Below, one piece after another: positions 23,978 through 32,085 of a DNA stretch of 49,806 nucleotides. Numbering within the stretch: position 1 is the stretch's first letter; the number at the start of each line of letters is the position of its first letter. This stretch comes from Bacteroidota bacterium (GTDB lineage Bacteria; Bacteroidota; Bacteroidia; B-17B0; Aurantibacillaceae): the NCBI GenBank assembly GCA_003153315.1, contig PLYA01000089.1, forward strand, positions 1 through 49,806, in the 5' to 3' direction. A program made the position numbers and the translations under genes. Under the pieces are notes generated by a model. It saw only the letters and a program-made list of their open reading frames with translations, was not told the origin of the DNA and did not search any database.

Positions 23978-24703
23978 TCAACTCCTTACAATCACTTTAA
24001 TAAAAAAAGCTAAAGGTATTACTTCAACAGCGCAAAGATACAAAACTAAATGAAATATAGAAAAACCATACTGTAAATGCCCAAAAACTACTATTTTTAT
24101 CATTCTAAACATAAAAAGAAATCCTAATAATCCCAATCCTAGGGGAAATAAACACATAGAAGAAAAATTAGAGTAATGTATTAACAAACAAATAACAAGC
24201 ATAACTAGCCCCCCTGTATATAAACTAAAGGTGTATTGAAAAAAAGAATCCTCAGTTGCGTTTTTTTCTTTTATGATGATTCCAAAAAGATTGCTTAGTA
24301 TCCCCTTTGCAAGAACTAAAATACCAATTGCCAAAACAGATACTAAGGTAATCATTTCGGCAGGTATATTTTTGAACCAACCTGAATAAATACTTAAGTC
24401 GGTAAAAAAAATAGCACTACAAATCACATAAATTAAAAATAGTGATATAGAAAATGATCTGAAAAAGGAATATCCATCTCGTTGAATTTGTTGAAATACA
24501 CCGTAACTTACAACAGATAAAAAGACCTGTAATGATTTTTTATAGTAACGCAAATAAATATATATCACTAAGGCACAAGAGATAAAAAGTAAAATAAAAA
24601 CAGGTAGGTTATATGGTTCAATTCTAGGTAAAGCTTCATTGTGCTTTAAGAAAAGTTCATTTTTAGCAAAAATGCTTGGAATTATTTCAAGAAAGACTTT
24701 CAA
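23978..24703 (-). CDS. DUF4271 membrane protein
   Basis: A 241-residue integral membrane protein with about six or seven hydrophobic segments, starting near residue 33 (LPVFILLFISCALVIYIYLRYY) and continuing to the C-terminus. Together with its place directly before hemD, this fits the Bacteroidota family DUF4271. Function is unknown; the linkage suggests a connection to haem synthesis but nothing in the sequence shows it. The gap to hemD is 13-28 bp. Confidence 0.82.
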   Translation of the reverse strand: MKVFLEIIPSIFAKNELFLKHNEALPRIEPYNLPVFILLFISCALVIYIYLRYYKKSLQVFLSVVSYGVFQQIQRDGYSFFRSFSISLFLIYVICSAIFFTDLSIYSGWFKNIPAEMITLVSVLAIGILVLAKGILSNLFGIIIKEKNATEDSFFQYTFSLYTGGLVMLVICLLIHYSNFSSMCLFPLGLGLLGFLFMFRMIKIVVFGHLQYGFSIFHLVLYLCAVEVIPLAFFIKVIVRS

Positions 24704-24715
24704 TATGAGGTAAAA

Positions 24716-24750
24716 GTAAAAAGCCTCCGCATAAGGCGAAGGCTTTTAAT
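24716..24750 (-). terminator. Rho-independent terminator of the lipoprotein gene
   Basis: Read on the minus strand: AAAAGCCTTCGCC, loop TTAT, GCGGAGGCTTTTT. The stem is followed by a T run, directly downstream of the coiled-coil lipoprotein stop codon (24770). It separates that gene from the DUF4271 cluster. Confidence 0.85.
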
Positions 24751-24769
24751 AAATTATCTTTCAACAAAA

Positions 24770-25636
24770 TTATTCAGTAACTATTACTAAGTATTTAGAA
24801 GAACTCCAAAAGTCGGTAGCATTGCTAATATCTATACTCTTAACCGGTTTTTCTCCTGTTAATTTATAAGAACTACTCGGGTGAGTAGTAAGAACTTTTA
24901 CCTTTTTAGCTCCAATAGGTATACTTGTTACTTGTGTAATATCAATTTTAGTAAATTTATCTTTATTAAAATCAGGTTTTAATTCCATTGTTTTGCCAAG
25001 CCCGATAAATCCGCCCTCTTTTGCGGTAACACCATATTCTTTTAATTCTTTACCTGTACCAATTATATAATAAGCGGTATTTAATTGTTGTATTTTACCT
25101 TGGTTATCTTGTTCTAAGTTTTGATAGTTGGTGTTTAGGTTACTAAGCTCTATGTTTTTTTGCTCTAATTGGTTTTTAAGGTCTCCTATTTGAGCATCTT
25201 TATCATTTAGTTGAGATTGCAGTCCTTCAATCATTTTTTCAAGACCATCAATTTTTGTATTAGATGTTTTAAGCTTGTTTCTTAGAGCAGAAATATTGGC
25301 TTTGTTCTTATTCATCAAATCATAAATACTTTGTATATCGCTTTTAATTTGCTCCTCTTTGCTTTTAACATCACCTTCTTTTGAGGCATTAGTAACTATT
25401 TTTTCTTTGGTTTTTATTTCATCCAAATTAGCCTGTATATCATTAAAACCATTAACAAAATCTTGCAAAGCGGCTTCTTTTTCAGTTAACTCGCCCTTAA
25501 GGTTTGTGTTATCAGATGCAAGGCTATCTGCCTTGGGATTGTTTACTTTTTCTTTATTGCCACCGCCACAAGCAGTAGTTAACATAAGGGCTGTAGCTAT
25601 AAACCCTGTTACAAATAGTTTAGAGATTGTTTTCAT
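24770..25636 (-). CDS. Coiled-coil lipoprotein
   Basis: A 288-residue lipoprotein: signal peptide MKTISKLFVTGFIATALMLT followed by lipobox LTTAC and a glycine-rich stretch GGGN. Residues about 35-190 form a long heptad-rich coiled coil (LKGELTEKEAALQDFVNGF ... LKNQLEQKNIELSNLNTNYQ). The C-terminal about 95 residues are a compact domain (AYYIIGTGKELKEYGVTAKEGGFIGLGK...) that I have seen behind coiled coils in other Bacteroidota lipoproteins, but I cannot name it. It is a single-gene unit with its own promoter and terminator. Confidence 0.85.
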   Translation of the reverse strand: MKTISKLFVTGFIATALMLTTACGGGNKEKVNNPKADSLASDNTNLKGELTEKEAALQDFVNGFNDIQANLDEIKTKEKIVTNASKEGDVKSKEEQIKSDIQSIYDLMNKNKANISALRNKLKTSNTKIDGLEKMIEGLQSQLNDKDAQIGDLKNQLEQKNIELSNLNTNYQNLEQDNQGKIQQLNTAYYIIGTGKELKEYGVTAKEGGFIGLGKTMELKPDFNKDKFTKIDITQVTSIPIGAKKVKVLTTHPSSSYKLTGEKPVKSIDISNATDFWSSSKYLVIVTE

Positions 25637-25668
25637 ATTTAAAATATTTTTTATTAATTAATTAGCGG

Positions 25669-25697
25669 CAAATGTAACCAGTTTAGTTTATCTGCAA
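25669..25697 (-). promoter_or_regulatory. Promoter of the coiled-coil lipoprotein gene
   Basis: On the minus strand TTG (25697-25695) is followed after 18 bp by TACATTTG (25676-25669), an exact TAnnTTTG -7 box. The start codon lies about 30 bp downstream. The rest of the gap up to 25901 holds no gene. Confidence 0.6.
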
Positions 25698-25901
25698 TAT
25701 GATATTTGTTATTTTTTACTGAAATTGGAAATTATCAGTAAAACTAACCCTTTCTTTATCTCACCTAAAAACTTTTTTTATAGCAATAAATTTTCCTCAA
25801 AGCTTCGGAATCTTAGTTTTAGGCATTATTTCCTGTAGTTCTAAAACCAAAATAATAATGCAAAGACCAAAGCATATAAGCTATAATGTTAGCCACATAA
25901 T

Positions 25902-26717
25902 TTAAACTTTGCTTGCTGTCAGGGCAAGTTCTTTAGCCCGTTTTTCGGCATTAAGCAAGCCTTCCTGCAAATGTATATTTACATGGTGTTTGGCAAAGGT
26001 AGAGAGTGCGGCTTCGGTAGTGCCACCTTTAGAGGCTACTGCTTTTATCAATTCATCCAAAGGTTTGCCTGCATTATTAATTAAATGAAAAGAACCCAGC
26101 ATGGTTTGTTTTACCAACAGAGCTGCAGTGGCTTCATCCATACCCATTTTTTTACCGGCTTCTATAAGTTGTTGCACAAAATAAAAGAAATAAGCGGGCC
26201 CGCTTCCGCTAAGGGCTGTAACGGCATCCAAAAGGTTCTCGTCTTCCATATAAAGCGTGCGTCCTGTGGTTGCTAACAGGTTTTCTATTTTATGCGCTTC
26301 ATTAAAACTTACATCTTTGCTTAAACTATAGGCCGTAATACCCATTCCAATTTCAACCGGAGAGTTGGGCATGGCTCTTACTGTTTTTTGATGCTGTAGT
26401 TTTTGTTGCAAAAAAGAAATGTTTATACCCGCCATAATACTTAGCAGAATGGTTTCTTTATTCAACACTTTTTTTAAATCGGCTGTAAGTTCTGTAAAGT
26501 CTTGCGGTTTAACAGAGAGGATAATTACATCACTTTGTGATATAAGCTCACTATCGGGCACTACTACATGGCCTATATTCAGTTTTTTTAATTCTTCTTT
26601 GCGGGTTTCGTTCTTTTCTACCAGCAACAAATCCTGTTTAGATACGATGTTGTATTTTAAAAAAGAGCGGGCATAAATCAAACCCATGTTGCCGCAACCT
26701 ACTATTGTTATCTTCAT
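25902..26717 (-). CDS. proC: Pyrroline-5-carboxylate reductase
   Basis: A 271-residue cytosolic enzyme for the last step of proline synthesis: reduction of pyrroline-5-carboxylate with NAD(P)H. The N-terminal Rossmann motif is IVGCGNMGLIYA (GxGxMG), VIILSVKPQD follows, and the C-terminal domain has the P5CR signature AVTALSGSGPAYFFYFVQQLIEAG ... VKQTMLGS. Length is normal. It is the last gene of a dprA-mscS-proC run, 3 bp after the channel gene. Confidence 0.96.
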   Translation of the reverse strand: MKITIVGCGNMGLIYARSFLKYNIVSKQDLLLVEKNETRKEELKKLNIGHVVVPDSELISQSDVIILSVKPQDFTELTADLKKVLNKETILLSIMAGINISFLQQKLQHQKTVRAMPNSPVEIGMGITAYSLSKDVSFNEAHKIENLLATTGRTLYMEDENLLDAVTALSGSGPAYFFYFVQQLIEAGKKMGMDEATAALLVKQTMLGSFHLINNAGKPLDELIKAVASKGGTTEAALSTFAKHHVNIHLQEGLLNAEKRAKELALTASKV

Positions 26718-26720
26718 ATA

Positions 26721-27575
26721 TTATTGTGCTTGGTGTACAACCATATGGGGCATTGGTTCACCAATTTTATGTTTCACCAATTCTTTGTTTACGTTTTCTG
26801 TTATGCTTGCCGTGGTCAATCCATTGTCGGCTTCGGTTGTAAAAAAATTTGCCTGTAAGGTATACGTACCACCACCGGCTTTAGTACAAATAACAGTAGG
26901 TGGGTGCACGTTAATGATTACACGTTCATCTTTTAAAATAGTGTCTAAAATCAGTTTCTTAACCACATCACTGTCAAATTCATTACTGATGTTTACAGTT
27001 AGTGTTCCTCGTAAAGTACCTTCTATGCTTTGGTTTACAATGATGTTATTAGATACCGAGCCGTTTGGCAACATAATGGTTTTATTATCTACCGTAATTA
27101 AAATGGTGCTAAATATCTGTATTTCTTTTACGGTGCCTTTTTGCCCAAGTGCTTCAATATAATCACCTACTTTAAAAGGTTTAAATACCAAAACTAAAAC
27201 ACCTCCTGCAAAGTTTGATAAGCTGCCCTGCAAAGCCAAGCCAACTGCTAAACCTGCGGCACCCAAAACGGTTACTAAAGATGTGGTTTGTATGCCAATC
27301 ATTCCGGCAACAGTAATCAGTAATAATATTTTTAAGCCTATGCTGATTAAACTCTTTAAGAAGGTGCGCAAAGAAATATCAAGATCTCTGCGTTGCATGG
27401 CTTTTTCGGAAAGACGGGTTAATTTCTTTATCAGCCAAAACCCGACTATAAGTACAATAGTTGCCAGTATTATTTTGGGAGTATATTCAACGGTTAAATC
27501 AATAGCCGATTTAGTATATTTCTCTAAAAAAGAAGCTTCCTGATGTATATCTGTTTTCAGAATCGTTTCTGTCAT
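26721..27575 (-). CDS. Small-conductance mechanosensitive channel (MscS family)
   Basis: A 284-residue inner-membrane channel that opens on membrane tension and releases solutes during osmotic downshock. Three hydrophobic helices are visible (about 32-52, 75-95, 100-120); the pore helix is the Gly/Ala-rich LGAAGLAVGLALQGSLSNFAGG. The beta domain follows with VFKPFKVGDYIEALGQKGTVKEI and the MLPNG motif (NKTIMLPNGSVSNNIIVN). Length is typical of a minimal MscS. It lies between dprA (gap 9 bp) and proC. Confidence 0.94.
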   Translation of the reverse strand: MTETILKTDIHQEASFLEKYTKSAIDLTVEYTPKIILATIVLIVGFWLIKKLTRLSEKAMQRRDLDISLRTFLKSLISIGLKILLLITVAGMIGIQTTSLVTVLGAAGLAVGLALQGSLSNFAGGVLVLVFKPFKVGDYIEALGQKGTVKEIQIFSTILITVDNKTIMLPNGSVSNNIIVNQSIEGTLRGTLTVNISNEFDSDVVKKLILDTILKDERVIINVHPPTVICTKAGGGTYTLQANFFTTEADNGLTTASITENVNKELVKHKIGEPMPHMVVHQAQ

Positions 27576-27584
27576 AAATTTATA

Positions 27585-28727
27585 TTAGTTTAATGTATAT
27601 ATTTTTCCGGGTAATGACTTGATGAGGTTGCTAAATTCTAATTGTAGCAATAAACCAGAAGCCTTACCTGGTGTTAGTTGCAGTTTAGCACATATTTCAT
27701 CGATATGAATGGAGGGTGTGTCTTTCAATAAATTAATTAGCAAAGTTTCTTCTTCAGAAAGATTAACGGGTAGAACAAATTGCTTGCTTTTAGTTTTCCT
27801 TGTTTCCATTTGCTCCCAACCCATGGCATAAAGCAAATCAGCTGCATTTTCAATTAAGGCAGCTTTGTTTCTTTTAATTAGCATATTGCATCCGGCAGAA
27901 AATTCCGCTTCTGCTTCACCCGGAAAAGCAAATACATCTCTATTGTATGTGTGTGCTATTTCAGCAGTTATAAGCGCACCGCCGGTTCTCTTAGATTCTA
28001 CAACTACAACAGCATCACTCATACCTGCCACAATACGGTTGCGTTTAGGAAAGTTTTCTTTATCAGGATTTGTTTTAGATAAGAACTCGGTAAGCAGCCC
28101 TCCTTGATGAATCATTTTGTTGGCTGTATTTGTATGCAAATCAGGATATAAGTCATCTAAGCCATGTGCCAATACACCAACCGTATCAAGCTTATTGGTA
28201 AGAGCAGCTTTATGTGCACAAACATCAATACCATAGGCCAAGCCACTAACTATCAGAATATTTTCAGCAGCTAAATCAGCAATTAGTTTTTCAGTTTGTT
28301 GTTTGCCATAATCTGTTGCATTCCGTGTTCCTATTACGGCAACAATCTTTTCTTTATTTAAATCGGCATTTCCTTTATAGAATAAAAGCACGGGTGCATC
28401 ATTACAATGTTTTAATTTATTGGGGTAAGCAGCATCCGTAAAAAATAAAGGGGTAATATTTTCTTCTTCAATAAACTTTATTTCTTCTTCGGCACGTTTA
28501 AATATTTCAGAAGTATTCCTGCTGTCTAAAACAATTTTTGCAACATACCCTCCCACTTGTGGGATTTTTATCAAAGTTTCTTTTTTTGTATTAAAAACAG
28601 CGCTTGCACTGCCACAATAGGCAATAAGGTTTTTAGCAATTACATCGCCAATTCCATGTATTTGCTTTAGTGCTATTTGGTATAATAACTCGGTTTTTTG
28701 CAAAAGAAAATAATATTTATCTTGCAA
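27585..28727 (-). CDS. dprA: DNA-processing protein DprA
   Basis: A 380-residue protein that loads RecA on incoming single-stranded DNA during transformation. An N-terminal helix-hairpin-helix-like region (IHGIGDVIAKNLIAYCG, about 19-35) precedes the Rossmann-like core (IVAVIGTRNATDYGKQ, ILIVSGLAYGIDVCAHKAAL, SDAVVVVESKRTGGALITAE), and a C-terminal winged helix (about 310-380) closes the protein. It is divergent from the TonB receptor, with only 17 bp between the start codons. No other competence gene is in the window. Confidence 0.95.
   Translation of the reverse strand: MQDKYYFLLQKTELLYQIALKQIHGIGDVIAKNLIAYCGSASAVFNTKKETLIKIPQVGGYVAKIVLDSRNTSEIFKRAEEEIKFIEEENITPLFFTDAAYPNKLKHCNDAPVLLFYKGNADLNKEKIVAVIGTRNATDYGKQQTEKLIADLAAENILIVSGLAYGIDVCAHKAALTNKLDTVGVLAHGLDDLYPDLHTNTANKMIHQGGLLTEFLSKTNPDKENFPKRNRIVAGMSDAVVVVESKRTGGALITAEIAHTYNRDVFAFPGEAEAEFSAGCNMLIKRNKAALIENAADLLYAMGWEQMETRKTKSKQFVLPVNLSEEETLLINLLKDTPSIHIDEICAKLQLTPGKASGLLLQLEFSNLIKSLPGKIYTLN
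28694..28725 (+). promoter_or_regulatory. Possible TonB-receptor promoter inside dprA
   Basis: TTTTTTG (28694-28700) and TATCTTGC (28718-28725) lie about 17 bp apart, close to a Bacteroidota -33/-7 pair, although the -7 box lacks one T. The sequence overlaps the first codons of dprA, which fits the tiny 17-bp divergent gap. Confidence 0.35.
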
Positions 28728-28744
28728 AAATAACTAAAACAAAA

Positions 28745-31123
28745 ATGTTTAAACGAATACTTCTTTTTATTTGTCAGTTTATTTTATCCTATACAGCTTC
28801 TTATGCACAAAGTATAGTTAAAGGAAGAATCTCCGATAAATCAAGCAAAGAAACATTGCCGGGTGTAGTGGTAAGTTGTGCCAATAAAAGTACTATTACA
28901 GATATAAATGGCGGTTTCATATTACAAGTACCGGCAGGAAAACAAACACTAACCGCTTCTTTAATTGGTTATACGTCTTTTTCTAAAGCAATAATCTTAA
29001 ATGAAAAAGATACTTTTAAAATCTCTATAGGGTTAGAAGTTTCGAATAAAGCCCTAGATGAAGTAGTTGTTTCTGCTGGAAAGTTTGAACAAAAACTTTC
29101 TGAAGTAACTGTATCCATGGAAGTAATAAAAACTGAATTACTCCAAAATAAAGCTATTGCACAACTCGATCAGATAATGAATCAGGTGCCGGGTGTTTAT
29201 TGTACCGATCAACAAGTAAGTATACGTGGGGGAAGTGGTTTTACTTATGGTGCAGGAAGCAGAGTGACTATGCTGGTAGATGGAATGCCGATGATGTCCG
29301 CCGATGCAGGCGATATAAAATTCAATTATATACCTATTGAAAATATGGCACAGATGGAGGTTATCAAAGGTGCGTCATCCGTTTTGTACGGTTCTTCTGC
29401 ATTGAACGGCGTAATTAATATGCGTACAAAATTTGCCGGAGATGAACCTGAAACACAGGTAAACACATACACAGGTATATACGGAAACTCTGACAGAGCA
29501 AGTATGAACTGGTGGAAACAGGAAAATAAATCTAATCCCATGTATCAGGGGGTAACATTCTCTCATGCCCAAAAGCTTGGCGATTTTGATTTGGTAATGG
29601 GCGGTCAACTATATAATGATGACGGGTATCGAGATAGTGCCAATGAGCAGCGTGTGAGAGCTAACTTGAATTTACGCTATCGTTTTAAAAAAATACCCGG
29701 GCTTATGGTTGGAGTTAACTCAACTATTATGAGTTATAGCGGACGACTTTTCTTTTTATGGAAGAATGCAGATTCTGCCTATAAAGCACAGCATGGGACT
29801 TTATCTAATTATAATAACCAGCGTAACAATATAGACCCCTATATATCGTATACCAGTAAACAAGGTGGAAAACATAATTTAAGAAGCAGGTATTTTTTAA
29901 CTAATAACACCAATAGTGCCGGTGGTCAAGACCAAAGCTCCAGGGCGGAATTATATTACATCGAGTATCAGTGGCAGAAAAGATTTAAAAACAATTTGAA
30001 TCTTACTGCCGGAGGGGTTGCTATGAAACAAGTAGTACTGGCTCCTCATTTGTATGGCACACGTTTTGGAAAAAATTATGCAGGGTATATTCAAGCAGAT
30101 AAAAAGTTCTTTAACCGTTTAACGCTTTCAGCTGGTATGCGCGCAGAATATTACAAAGTGGATACCGCAGAAACACACGGAGGTTTTTTCTTACTTAATG
30201 CCCCCAAGAAAACGAATCTACCTGTACAACCAGTTTTTAGGGCGGGTTTGAATTATCAGCTTTTTGAATATACTTTTATCAGAGCTTCCTTCGGTCAAGG
30301 GTATCGTTTTCCAAGCGATGCTGAAAAATATATCCTCACCAACATTGGTGTTAATGTTTATCCTAATCCATCTCTTCAACCTGAGAGAGGTTTTAGCTCG
30401 GAAGTTGGCATTAAGCAAGGGTTTAAAATAGGAAATTTTCAAGGCTTTGCAGATGCTGCTTATTATGTGTCACATTATTATAATTATATTGATTTTATGT
30501 TTACTTATGGAAACGTACCTCCTGCATTATTGAATAATATATTTATAGATAAAAAATATGCCGGCTTCCAATTTCAGAATATTGGTAATGCCAATATTAA
30601 TGGGGTAGATCTTTCGGTTAGTGGAACCGGAAAAATAGGACAGGTTAGGGTAGATATGCTTTCAGGTTATACCTATTCTAATCCTATCAACCCAAATTAC
30701 AATCCTAAAACAGATACTATAGGAACTGTGAAAAGTAATCTTTTACGCTATAGGAATAAAACCATGGTAAAGAACGATATACAACTAACCTATAAAAATG
30801 TTTCTTTAGGCTGGAGTATTCGCTATACAAGCCCCATGCAAAATATTGACAGGCGTTTTGTAGAAAATATTTTTTACGATAAATCAAACATACAATATAC
30901 CTACGACACCCGAGTGTTTTTTCTTTTGCCTGGCTTGACCCAATACCGTATTATACATCAATGGGGTACATGGGTAAACGATTTCAGGATTGGATATCAG
31001 GTAAGTAAAAACTTAAAAGTATCTTTCTTAATAAACAATTTCTTTAATGTAGAATTTATGTCTCGCCCAGGCTTGATAGAGCCTCCAAGAACTTTCGTGT
31101 TTCAGGCAGCCTTTAAGTTTTAA
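28745..31123 (+). CDS. TonB-dependent outer-membrane receptor
   Basis: A 792-residue outer-membrane receptor that imports a substrate using energy from TonB. Signal peptide MFKRILLFICQFILSYTASYAQ; a carboxypeptidase-regulatory-like domain (about 24-105: VKGRISDKSSKETLPGVVVSC); a plug domain (about 125-235: IMNQVPGVYCTDQQVSIRGG, MLVDGMPM, VIKGASSVLYGSSALNGVIN); then the 22-strand barrel, ending in FVFQAAFKF. No SusD partner or heme/siderophore enzyme is adjacent, so the substrate is open. The start at 28745 begins the signal peptide; the longer frame would overlap dprA. Confidence 0.94.
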   Translation: MFKRILLFICQFILSYTASYAQSIVKGRISDKSSKETLPGVVVSCANKSTITDINGGFILQVPAGKQTLTASLIGYTSFSKAIILNEKDTFKISIGLEVSNKALDEVVVSAGKFEQKLSEVTVSMEVIKTELLQNKAIAQLDQIMNQVPGVYCTDQQVSIRGGSGFTYGAGSRVTMLVDGMPMMSADAGDIKFNYIPIENMAQMEVIKGASSVLYGSSALNGVINMRTKFAGDEPETQVNTYTGIYGNSDRASMNWWKQENKSNPMYQGVTFSHAQKLGDFDLVMGGQLYNDDGYRDSANEQRVRANLNLRYRFKKIPGLMVGVNSTIMSYSGRLFFLWKNADSAYKAQHGTLSNYNNQRNNIDPYISYTSKQGGKHNLRSRYFLTNNTNSAGGQDQSSRAELYYIEYQWQKRFKNNLNLTAGGVAMKQVVLAPHLYGTRFGKNYAGYIQADKKFFNRLTLSAGMRAEYYKVDTAETHGGFFLLNAPKKTNLPVQPVFRAGLNYQLFEYTFIRASFGQGYRFPSDAEKYILTNIGVNVYPNPSLQPERGFSSEVGIKQGFKIGNFQGFADAAYYVSHYYNYIDFMFTYGNVPPALLNNIFIDKKYAGFQFQNIGNANINGVDLSVSGTGKIGQVRVDMLSGYTYSNPINPNYNPKTDTIGTVKSNLLRYRNKTMVKNDIQLTYKNVSLGWSIRYTSPMQNIDRRFVENIFYDKSNIQYTYDTRVFFLLPGLTQYRIIHQWGTWVNDFRIGYQVSKNLKVSFLINNFFNVEFMSRPGLIEPPRTFVFQAAFKF

Positions 31124-32085
31124 GAAAATACTATCGTAAAGATTGTTCCTTTAGGTTTATTATCGCTGATGTTTATTTGCGCATGGTGCAAAGCGACTAA
31201 GTTTTTTACAATATATAATCCTAAACCTGTTCCTTTTGCAGAACGGGTTTCTTCGTTTCCTATGCGGTAGAACTTAGTAAACACATTCTCCTTTTCGTTA
31301 TCAGGAATTCCCGCACCGCTATCGGCAATAGAGATAGTTGTTTTGTTATTTTCCTGTTTACTTATTATTTCAATAGGTGTGTTTTCAGGAGAATACTTAA
31401 TGGCATTTTCTATCAGGTTAGAAAAGATAATAGAAAGAAATTGCTCATCCGCTTCAACAAAAACATTTTCAGTAGCAGATAATTTAATCCTGCTCTTATT
31501 CTCTTCAAAAGATTGTTCAACGAGTTTAGTTAGTGTTTCTATAAGATTTATCCTTTTAAGATTTAAAACATTCTTTTCGTTTTCTGCCTTAGACGCGAGT
31601 AATACATTATCTATCATGCGTAATAAGCGCTCATTATCTGACAAGGCTTTTTGAATTAATTTATTTCTTAAACTTTCTTCTAAGTTATGTTTTTGTAAAG
31701 TTTGCAATTGCAGCTTTACGGATGCCAAAGGAGATTTAAGTTCGTGTGTTATGGACAATAAAAAATTGCTTTGCAAACGGTTCAATTCGTTTTCTTTTTT
31801 ACGTGTATTGTGTATTTTTAAAACGCCAAGCGAAAGAAAAATCAGGAATACAGTACCCTCTCCCACATGCATCCACAGTCGGTGCACTTTTTTTGTTTCA
31901 ATCTGTTTTAAGTTCTCTTCCAGTAAATCTTTATCAGCAAAATGCAGGGCTGATATTTTCTTTTGTTCTTCGGCCAGTTGATTGTTTTGTCTGGTTAATA
32001 ATACCTCCCACCACAAAAACTGCATAATTACATATGCCACCAGTGCATAAAATAACCAGTTATTTTTAACTGTGGACTTCATCAT
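31120..32085 (-). CDS. Membrane-bound sensor histidine kinase
   Basis: A 321-residue kinase with two membrane helices (about 10-29 and 73-91) around a short periplasmic loop of about 43 residues. The dimerisation/phosphoacceptor motif SITHELKSPLASVKLQ has the His at about 114; the ATPase domain has the N box (NLIENAIKYSPENT), G1 (DSGAGIPD), F (FTKFYRIG) and G2 (GTGLGLYIVKNLVALH). No response regulator gene lies in the window. The start overlaps the 3' end of mfd by 20 bp, and its stop overlaps the TonB receptor stop by 4 bp. Signal unknown. Confidence 0.92.
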   Translation of the reverse strand: MMKSTVKNNWLFYALVAYVIMQFLWWEVLLTRQNNQLAEEQKKISALHFADKDLLEENLKQIETKKVHRLWMHVGEGTVFLIFLSLGVLKIHNTRKKENELNRLQSNFLLSITHELKSPLASVKLQLQTLQKHNLEESLRNKLIQKALSDNERLLRMIDNVLLASKAENEKNVLNLKRINLIETLTKLVEQSFEENKSRIKLSATENVFVEADEQFLSIIFSNLIENAIKYSPENTPIEIISKQENNKTTISIADSGAGIPDNEKENVFTKFYRIGNEETRSAKGTGLGLYIVKNLVALHHAQINISDNKPKGTIFTIVFS

